Part shown: positions 6,404 to 10,564 of the stretch, piece after piece | Numbering within the stretch: position 1 is the first letter of the stretch | Layout: each line of letters opens with the position of its first letter | Assembly (NCBI GenBank): GCA_947455285.1 | Contig: CANGOK010000095.1 | Span: 1-10,564 of the forward strand | Reading direction: 5' to 3' | Length of the DNA stretch: 10,564 nt | Source of the DNA: Beijerinckiaceae bacterium | GTDB lineage: Bacteria > Pseudomonadota > Alphaproteobacteria > Rhizobiales > Beijerinckiaceae | Notes under the pieces: generated by a model | What the model saw: the letters and a program-made list of their open reading frames with translations, nothing else | What the model was told of the DNA's origin: nothing | Databases searched by the model: none | Translations under genes and position numbers: made by a program

Positions 6404-7363
6404 ATGCTGGCGCTCCGTAAAAAAGGCCAAGCTTGGCCATTGACCCGATGGGCCGCGCTTCTTCCGGCGCTGGTCTTCTTTTGCCTGTTCGCCGGCCAAG
6501 TCCATGCGCAGACCACGCCTTCGGGGGCTGTGGTTGGGCGTACGCCGGCTCTTGAGCCCGGCAAGACGTTGCTTTCCCTTAGCGCCGCGTTCGGATCGGC
6601 CCGCGACCCAATTCGCACGGGCCTGCAATGGCGCGTCTATCAGGAGCGCGCCCAGGCGGATGGCAGCCATGTGCTGGTGGGGGAATCGAACGACCCCACG
6701 CCAGCTTTCACCATTCCCGATGGGGATTACGTGGTGCACGTGGCCTATGGGCTCGCCAGCGCCATCAAGCGCGTCGCCGCCGAGGGCAAGCCAAAGGTGG
6801 AGCGACTGCAGTTGAACGCAGGCGTGCTGCGGGTGAAGAGCCTGCTGGGGGATGCGGCGCTGCCGCCCAATCGCGTTTCGCTCGCCGTTTATGTGCCGGA
6901 CCGTAGCGGCTCGGAGGCGAGGCTGATCGTGCCCAACGCCCGCCCCGGTGACTCGCTGCGCCTGCCCGAAGGCAATTATCGCGTCGTCTCGACCTATCTC
7001 GATAAGGACAGTTCGGGCTCGACTGGCGCGCCTGGTGCGCCGCCGAACGCCACTAATTCTGTCGTCAGCGCTGAGCTGCGGGTGGAGACTGGCCGTCTCA
7101 TAGAGGCCAATCTGCGCCATCATGCAGCCACGCTTACGCTGAAGCTGGTGAACTCTCCGGGCGCCGAGGCTCTGGCCAACACCAGCTTTTCGGTGCTGAC
7201 GCCGGGCGGCGACGTCATTCGCGAACTGGTCGGCGCCTTTCCCTCGCTGGTTCTCGCGGAAGGCGAATATGTCGTGATCGTCCGCCGGGACGGGAAAACC
7301 TTCCAGAAAACCTTCACCGTCCAGTCCGCCCTCGACCAGGACGTCGAAGTTATCGCAAAATAG
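6404..7363 (+). CDS. Exported protein with three beta-rich repeats, function unknown
   Basis: Encodes 319 residues from ATG 6404. Residues 1-35 form a clear signal peptide: basic LRKKGQ, hydrophobic WAALLPALVFFCLFAG, VHA|Q cleavage. No lipobox or anchor is seen, so it is probably periplasmic or secreted. The mature part shows three related beta-sandwich-like units, roughly 56-125, 141-235 and 243-316. Each starts with a short L.L/L.V strand and contains a turn of the form (I/L)(P/A)(D/E)G(D/N/E)Y.V: IPDGDYVV at 104-111, LPEGNYRV at 187-194, LAEGEYVV at 284-291. These resemble PEGA/carboxypeptidase-regulatory-like repeats, but I cannot assign a family. The second unit has a Gly/Ser/Ala/Pro-rich insert at 203-218. 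An ATG at 6326 is in frame but would bury the signal peptide. No good Shine-Dalgarno precedes 6404. The RAM-domain gene follows after 24 bp. Confidence 0.75.
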   Translation: MLALRKKGQAWPLTRWAALLPALVFFCLFAGQVHAQTTPSGAVVGRTPALEPGKTLLSLSAAFGSARDPIRTGLQWRVYQERAQADGSHVLVGESNDPTPAFTIPDGDYVVHVAYGLASAIKRVAAEGKPKVERLQLNAGVLRVKSLLGDAALPPNRVSLAVYVPDRSGSEARLIVPNARPGDSLRLPEGNYRVVSTYLDKDSSGSTGAPGAPPNATNSVVSAELRVETGRLIEANLRHHAATLTLKLVNSPGAEALANTSFSVLTPGGDVIRELVGAFPSLVLAEGEYVVIVRRDGKTFQKTFTVQSALDQDVEVIAK

Positions 7364-7387
7364 CGCGGGCCAAACAGGGGACGCCGG

Positions 7388-7624
7388 ATGCAGACCTTCT
7401 TCGTTGAGATCAAATGTGCGCTGGGCCGCACCTATGAGGTTGCGAGCGCCTTGGCCGAAGCTGAAATCGCCTCGGAAATCTATTCCATCGCGGGCAATTA
7501 CGACATTCTGGCGAAGTTTTACGTCGAGAAGGATGCTGACATCGGCCATTTCGTCGGTGAAAAGGTGCAGCCGATCGCCGGCATCGTCGATACGCGGACG
7601 ATCATCACCTTTAAGGCGTTCTGA
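7388..7624 (+). CDS. Stand-alone Lrp/AsnC ligand-binding (RAM) domain protein
   Basis: Encodes 78 residues, the length of a single RAM (AsnC_trans_reg) domain with beta-alpha-beta-beta-alpha-beta topology: a first strand FFVEIKC, a helix GRTYEVASALAEA, strands SEIYSIAGNYDILAKFYV, a helix ADIGHFVGEKV and the last strand TRTIITFKAF. The AGNYDIL turn (36-42) corresponds to the conserved G.yDl/v ligand-site loop. The N-terminal helix-turn-helix of full Lrp/AsnC regulators is absent, so it does not bind DNA by itself. Such proteins form dimers or higher oligomers and may bind amino acids or other small molecules. AGGGGA lies six bases before the ATG. It sits 24 bp after the exported repeat protein and may share its transcript. 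Confidence 0.9.
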   Translation: MQTFFVEIKCALGRTYEVASALAEAEIASEIYSIAGNYDILAKFYVEKDADIGHFVGEKVQPIAGIVDTRTIITFKAF

Positions 7625-7671
7625 TCAGGATTGATCGAGCGCAAGGCGACTCGGACGCCGCCGCCCCCATG

Positions 7672-7700
7672 GTGGCTGAACCCCTGGGGAATTCAGCCAC
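7672..7700 (+). promoter_or_regulatory. Inverted repeat enclosing the ribosome binding site of the cytochrome c gene
   Basis: GTGGCTGAA (7672-7680) and TTCAGCCAC (7692-7700) are perfect 9-bp inverted arms, and the right arm ends at the base before the ATG (7701). The loop (7681-7691) contains the only Shine-Dalgarno candidate, GGGGA (7686-7690), which can itself pair in part with CCCC (7681-7684). In mRNA this could hide the ribosome binding site and slow initiation. The structure is seen; regulation is inferred. Confidence 0.5.
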
Positions 7701-8069
7701 ATGGCGACGAAACGTTTCATCACCGCGCTCTCGCTCTTGATCGGCCTTGCGGCGACGCCCGCTCGAGCCGCCGACGCCAATTCTGGCCAGCGCATCGCCA
7801 CTCGCTGGTGCGCCGCCTGCCATATGATTTCGCCAGACCAGAAAGGCGGAAATACCGAGGCGCCAAGCTTCGCCTCTGTGGCGGCGCGCTATAATTCGAA
7901 AGAGCTGGCGCTGTTCCTGACCTCGCCCTATCCGCGCATGCCGAATATGACGCTCTCCCAGCCCGAGATCGCAGATCTCGTGGCCTATATCCGCACCCTC
8001 GGCCCCATGCGCGATGAACCCGCGCCGCTTGAAAAAGACGAGAAGCCGCCGGAGCCGCACAGGGGCTGA
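7701..8069 (+). CDS. Small periplasmic monohaem cytochrome c (class I)
   Basis: Encodes 122 residues. An electron-transfer cytochrome with covalent haem, acting in the periplasm. Seen: a signal peptide at 1-23 (basic ATKR, hydrophobic LSLLIGLAA, ARA|ADAN cleavage), the haem-binding motif CAACH at 37-41, a likely axial Met in YPRMPNM (Met80 or Met83) and the C-terminal helix EIADLVAYIRTL (89-100) characteristic of class I folds. A charged Pro/Glu/Lys tail (103-122) follows the domain. The partner is not evident: no oxidase or dehydrogenase gene is nearby. The gene starts directly at the 3' arm of a 9-bp inverted repeat. Its stop lies 3 bp from the stop of the convergent CopG-like gene, with no terminator between them. 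Confidence 0.95.
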   Translation: MATKRFITALSLLIGLAATPARAADANSGQRIATRWCAACHMISPDQKGGNTEAPSFASVAARYNSKELALFLTSPYPRMPNMTLSQPEIADLVAYIRTLGPMRDEPAPLEKDEKPPEPHRG

Positions 8070-8072
8070 GGG

Positions 8073-8258
8073 TCAGCCGGTCTTGCGGCGGCGGGGTTTG
8101 GGGGCGGCGGTTGCGACACGTTCGCCCTTGGGCTGACGCTCGAAGCGGATGGCCCTGAATTTCGTGAAGTCGAGGTTCGACAGGTCTTGCGCGAGGAAGG
8201 CTTCGGCCTCCTCGTCGGTCGTCATCACCGGGACTTTATCAAGACGTTTGGCGACCAT
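8073..8258 (-). CDS. Short CopG-antitoxin-like protein lacking the C-terminal ribbon-helix-helix
   Basis: Encodes 61 residues. The stretch TTDEEAEAFLAQDLSNLDFT with FRAIRFERQPKGERV (residues 13-48) matches the N-terminal half of CopG-family type II antitoxins. In that family a DEEAEAFL..DLS.LDF..F...RFE..PK segment precedes the ribbon-helix-helix DNA-binding part. Here the ribbon-helix-helix is absent; after residue 48 there is only ATAAPKPRRRKTG, a basic tail. I saw no missing half in the other frames, so this looks like a genuine short form rather than a fresh frameshift. The ATG at 8258 has AAGAAGG about 9 bases upstream, overlapping the end of the DUF6232-like gene. It starts 5 bp after that gene's stop, a clear two-gene operon. 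No BrnT/RelE-like toxin is visible. It could be an antitoxin remnant or a small adaptor. Confidence 0.7.
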   Translation of the reverse strand: MVAKRLDKVPVMTTDEEAEAFLAQDLSNLDFTKFRAIRFERQPKGERVATAAPKPRRRKTG

Positions 8259-8263
8259 GCCGC

Positions 8264-8704
8264 TCAGCCTTCTTTGTGTCTCGCATAGCGCATCGCTTCT
8301 TCAATCGCCATGCGCACCTGTGTGACCCAGCTCACATCCTTTGCCACCAGCGCCTGCCGCTCGCCACCAGCCGAGCCGATCGCGAGTGCGTAAACCTTCA
8401 CCGCTTTGGCGCCGCTTCCCGCCCATATCCGCAGTCCGCCCGACACGGCGAAAAGGAAAGCGAAAAACTCCGCCCCGCCGTCACGGCCAGATGCCGAAGT
8501 CGCAGCGCCAAGCAATCCAAGCGCACCCAGCGCTAGCCCGCTCCAGCCGACAACCTTGATCAGCGCGAGCACCCAGCCGTTCGGATTTGGCACCTCGCGT
8601 ACGGCGAGCGAAGATATTGCGCGGATCGGATAGGATACGCCATCAAGCGTGGCCAATTCGACAGTCACGCGCACGCGAGAATCGAAAAATAACGGCTTAT
8701 CCAT
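8264..8704 (-). CDS. Two-transmembrane DUF6232-like membrane protein
   Basis: Encodes 146 residues. The N-terminal 40 residues form a small beta-rich segment: FFDSRVRVTVELATLDGVSY, then PIRAISSLAVREV. This resembles the start of DUF6232 proteins, in which a short strand-rich stretch precedes a membrane hairpin. Two transmembrane segments follow at about 43-68 (WVLALIKVVGWSGLALGALG core) and 77-96 (GAEFFAFLFAVSGGLRIWAG). The C-terminal part (100-146) is cytosolic-looking with beta strands and a final amphipathic helix (WVTQVRMAIEEAMRYARHKEG). Function is unknown for the family. The ATG at 8704 has AAGGG seven bases upstream. It is the first gene of a unit with the CopG-like gene 5 bp downstream, and its upstream region carries two inverted repeats. 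The family call is from memory of the pattern, not from a search. Confidence 0.7.
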   Translation of the reverse strand: MDKPLFFDSRVRVTVELATLDGVSYPIRAISSLAVREVPNPNGWVLALIKVVGWSGLALGALGLLGAATSASGRDGGAEFFAFLFAVSGGLRIWAGSGAKAVKVYALAIGSAGGERQALVAKDVSWVTQVRMAIEEAMRYARHKEG

Positions 8705-8726
8705 GGCGCAGCCCTTGCCTAGTCCA

Positions 8727-8771
8727 TTTGCATTCTAATCTAATGCAAAGGTCAAGCACAATAACCTTGTG
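8727..8771 (-). promoter_or_regulatory. Promoter/operator candidate for the DUF6232-CopG-like unit
   Basis: Two perfect inverted repeats stand side by side: TTTGCATT-7-AATGCAAA (8727-8749) and CACAA-5-TTGTG (8757-8771). On the minus strand a -35 TTGTGC (8761-8756) and a -10 TAGAAT (8737-8732), 18 bp apart, overlap them. An alternative -35, TTGACC (8755-8750), lies between the repeats. Repeats overlapping the promoter elements are the layout expected for an autorepressed operon. The repeats are certain; promoter and repression are inferred. Confidence 0.5.
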
Positions 8772-8861
8772 TTTCGCGTTCGGACGAATTGGCGCTGAAC
8801 GGGACCGTCAAAATAGATTTGTTTGAGGGATTGGATCGCTTTTGCGATTACTGTAGCCGAC

Positions 8862-8890
8862 AAAAAAGCGCCGCCCTTTCGGGCGGCGCT
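8862..8890 (-). terminator. Intrinsic terminator of thrS
   Basis: On the minus strand AGCGCCGCCC (8890-8881) pairs with GGGCGGCGCT (8876-8867) as a 10-bp stem with a GAAA loop, running into six T (8867-8862). It lies about 20 bp after the thrS stop codon. The sequence is a classic rho-independent terminator. Confidence 0.93.
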
Positions 8891-8911
8891 CCAAATGATA
8901 TCAAGCGTGCC

Positions 8912-10564
8912 TCAAGCCCGCTTCACATCCGGCGCGACAGCCTCATCGGCCAGCATAGCCAGCGCCTCGTCGAGCGACATCGCGGTCTGTTGCTGGGAGC
9001 CGAGGCGGCGCATGGAGATGGTGCGCTCAGCGGCTTCCTTCTTGCCGAGCACCAGCATGACGGGAACCTTCGCAAGGGAATGTTCGCGCACCTTGTAGGT
9101 GATCTTCTCGTTGCGCAAATCCGCCTCGACCCGCAGCCCGCGCTTACGCGCCGCCGCCACGAGCTCCATGGCGTAGTCATCAGCTTCCTGCGTGATCGTG
9201 GCGACCACGATCTGCAGAGGCGAGAGCCAAAGGGGCAGATGGCCTGCATAATGCTCGATGAGGATGCCCGTGAAGCGTTCCAGCGAGCCGAACATGGCGC
9301 GATGGACCATGACCGGTGTCGTCTTCTCGCTGTCGGCGGAAATGTAGAAGGCGCCGAAACGGCCGGGCAGGTTGAAGTCGACCTGCGTCGTGCCGCACTG
9401 CCACTCGCGGCCGATGGCGTCGCGCAGGGTATATTCGAGCTTCGGCCCATAGAAGGCGCCTTCGCCCGGATTGACCCCGGTCTTCATGCCGCGTTCGGTC
9501 AGCACGTCGAGCACGCGGCCAAGGGCGGCTTCCGCCTTGTCCCATGCGTCGTCAGAGCCCACGCGCTTTTCCGGGCGGGTGGAGAGCTTCACCACCACAT
9601 CCTCGAAGCCGAAATCCTTATAGATGGACATGATGAGGTCGTTGACCTTCATCGCCTCGTCCATGATCTGGTCTTCGGTGCAAAAGATATGGGCGTCGTC
9701 CTGCGTGAAGGCGCGCACGCGCATCACGCCATGCAGCGCGCCTGACGGCTCGTAACGATGAACGATGCCAAATTCCGCGATCTTCAGCGGCAGGTCGCGA
9801 TAGGACTTCAGCCCGTTCTTGAAGATCTGGACATGGCCGGGGCAGTTCATGGGCTTGAGCGCGAAAACGCGTTCGTCTTCGGTCTGCGTGACGAACATGT
9901 TCTCGCGATAGGTCTGCCAGTGGCCCGAGGTCTCCCACAGGGCGCGGTCGAGCACCTGTGGCGTGTTCACCTCGATATAGCCCGCATCCTGCTGGCGGCG
10001 GCGCATATAGGAAATGAGGCTCTGGAACAGGGTCCAGCCCTTGGGGTGCCAGAAGACCGTGCCCGGACCCTCTTCCTGGAAATGGAAGAGATCCATCTCG
10101 CGGCCAAGGCGGCGATGGTCGCGGCGCTCGGCCTCCTCGATCTGCTTGAGATAGGCGTCGAGGTCTTCCTGCTTGGCGAAGGCGGTGCCGTAGATGCGGC
10201 TCAGCATGGGGCGCGTGCTGTCGCCGCGCCAATAGGCGCCCGCGACCTTCATCAGCTTGAAGGCTGCGCCAATCTTGCCCGTGGAGGTCATGTGCGGGCC
10301 ACGGCACAGGTCCATCCATTCGCCCTGCCGATACATCTTGAGGTCCTGATCGGCGGGGATGGCCTCGACCAGCTCCACCTTGAAGGCCTCGCCCTTCTTT
10401 TCGAAATGGGAGATTGCTTCGGCGCGCGACCAGACTTCCTTGGTGAAAGGAGCATCGCGGGCGATCAGCTCGCGCATCTTCTTTTCAATCGCCTCAAAGT
10501 CGTCGGGCGTGAAAGGCGTCTCGCGGTAGAAGTCGTAATAAAAGCCGTTTTCGATCACCGGGCC
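8912..10564 (-). CDS. thrS: Threonyl-tRNA synthetase, N-terminally truncated by the window edge
   Basis: 550 codons are present; the 5' end lies beyond 10564. The enzyme charges tRNA-Thr with threonine using ATP and edits Ser-tRNA-Thr. The visible part starts at GPVIENGFYYDF, inside the editing module, so the TGS domain and the start of the editing domain are missing. Counting from the Val of that motif: the editing-domain site DLCRGPH at 83-89 (Cys85, His89), then the class II catalytic core with motif 2 around HRYEPSGALHGVMR (267-280). The zinc ligands are Cys239 in MNCPGH, His290 in QDDAH and His419 in VMVHRAMFGSLERF, the last within motif 3. The C-terminal anticodon-binding domain runs from about 445 to 548 (LPLWLSPLQIVV, VPVMLVLGKKE). 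All key residues seen are intact, so the protein should be active. A terminator follows at 8862-8890. Confidence 0.98.
   Translation of the reverse strand, partial: GPVIENGFYYDFYRETPFTPDDFEAIEKKMRELIARDAPFTKEVWSRAEAISHFEKKGEAFKVELVEAIPADQDLKMYRQGEWMDLCRGPHMTSTGKIGAAFKLMKVAGAYWRGDSTRPMLSRIYGTAFAKQEDLDAYLKQIEEAERRDHRRLGREMDLFHFQEEGPGTVFWHPKGWTLFQSLISYMRRRQQDAGYIEVNTPQVLDRALWETSGHWQTYRENMFVTQTEDERVFALKPMNCPGHVQIFKNGLKSYRDLPLKIAEFGIVHRYEPSGALHGVMRVRAFTQDDAHIFCTEDQIMDEAMKVNDLIMSIYKDFGFEDVVVKLSTRPEKRVGSDDAWDKAEAALGRVLDVLTERGMKTGVNPGEGAFYGPKLEYTLRDAIGREWQCGTTQVDFNLPGRFGAFYISADSEKTTPVMVHRAMFGSLERFTGILIEHYAGHLPLWLSPLQIVVATITQEADDYAMELVAAARKRGLRVEADLRNEKITYKVREHSLAKVPVMLVLGKKEAAERTISMRRLGSQQQTAMSLDEALAMLADEAVAPDVKRA

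Noticed and set aside
6278..7549. Long open extension of the nitroreductase frame on the minus strand (about 420 codons upstream of the chosen start)
   Set aside because: It is antisense to the exported repeat protein and the RAM-domain gene, is rich in Arg/His/Gln shadow composition, and nitroreductase homology begins only near 6268.
7611..8060. 149-codon minus-strand frame opposite the cytochrome c gene
   Set aside because: It is the complement of a gene with an intact signal peptide and CAACH motif; it has no domain and overlaps the neighbouring gene ends on both sides.
8835..8848. Small hairpin ATCGC-TTTT-GCGAT upstream of the thrS terminator
   Set aside because: The 5-bp stem has no T-run after it; it is short enough to occur by chance.
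8789..9745. 318-codon plus-strand frame opposite thrS
   Set aside because: It is the complement of strongly conserved threonyl-tRNA synthetase sequence with no recognisable domain; it also runs through the thrS terminator.

Overview
The window looks like an ordinary chromosomal stretch of a GC-rich alphaproteobacterium, most likely of the order Hyphomicrobiales (Rhizobiales). The main evidence is a Porin_2-type outer-membrane porin, a DUF2336 protein (a family largely confined to alphaproteobacteria) and the general codon style. I cannot name a genus from the sequence alone. I saw no tRNA, rRNA, CRISPR array, insertion sequence, integrase or phage gene.

Layout from left to right. 1-614 (+): the C-terminal part of an FAD-dependent aromatic-ring monooxygenase resembling 3-hydroxybenzoate 6-hydroxylases, cut by the window edge. 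635-663: a strong G/C-rich hairpin between this gene and the next. 701-1039 (-): a small winged-helix DNA-binding protein. 1177-1205: an intrinsic terminator for the porin. 1235-2602 (-): the porin, behind a long AT-rich leader carrying a promoter candidate and two sets of palindromes. 2965-4161 (-): the DUF2336 protein. 4341-5048 (+): a CitE/HpcH-like lyase with several active-site substitutions. Its stop codon overlaps the stop codon of the convergent flavin-reductase-like gene (5045-5674, -), which forms a likely two-gene operon with an upstream nitroreductase (5693-6268, -).

6404-8069 (+) holds three genes in one direction: a secreted or periplasmic protein built from three copies of a beta-rich repeat, a stand-alone Lrp/AsnC-type RAM domain protein, and a small periplasmic monohaem cytochrome c. 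The cytochrome start codon directly follows a perfect 9-bp inverted repeat that encloses its ribosome binding site. 8073-8704 (-) holds a compact two-gene unit: a two-transmembrane DUF6232-like protein and a short CopG-antitoxin-like protein with no recognisable ribbon-helix-helix and no visible toxin partner. Its promoter region has two perfect inverted repeats. 8912-10564 (-) is threonyl-tRNA synthetase, ended by a textbook terminator and truncated at its N-terminus by the window edge.

Most genes are housekeeping or peripheral metabolism. The parts most worth a second look are the DUF6232/CopG-like pair with its operator-like repeats, the hairpin at the cytochrome start codon, the porin leader, the degenerate CitE-like active site and the triple-repeat exported protein. 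None of these amounts to proof of a new system.
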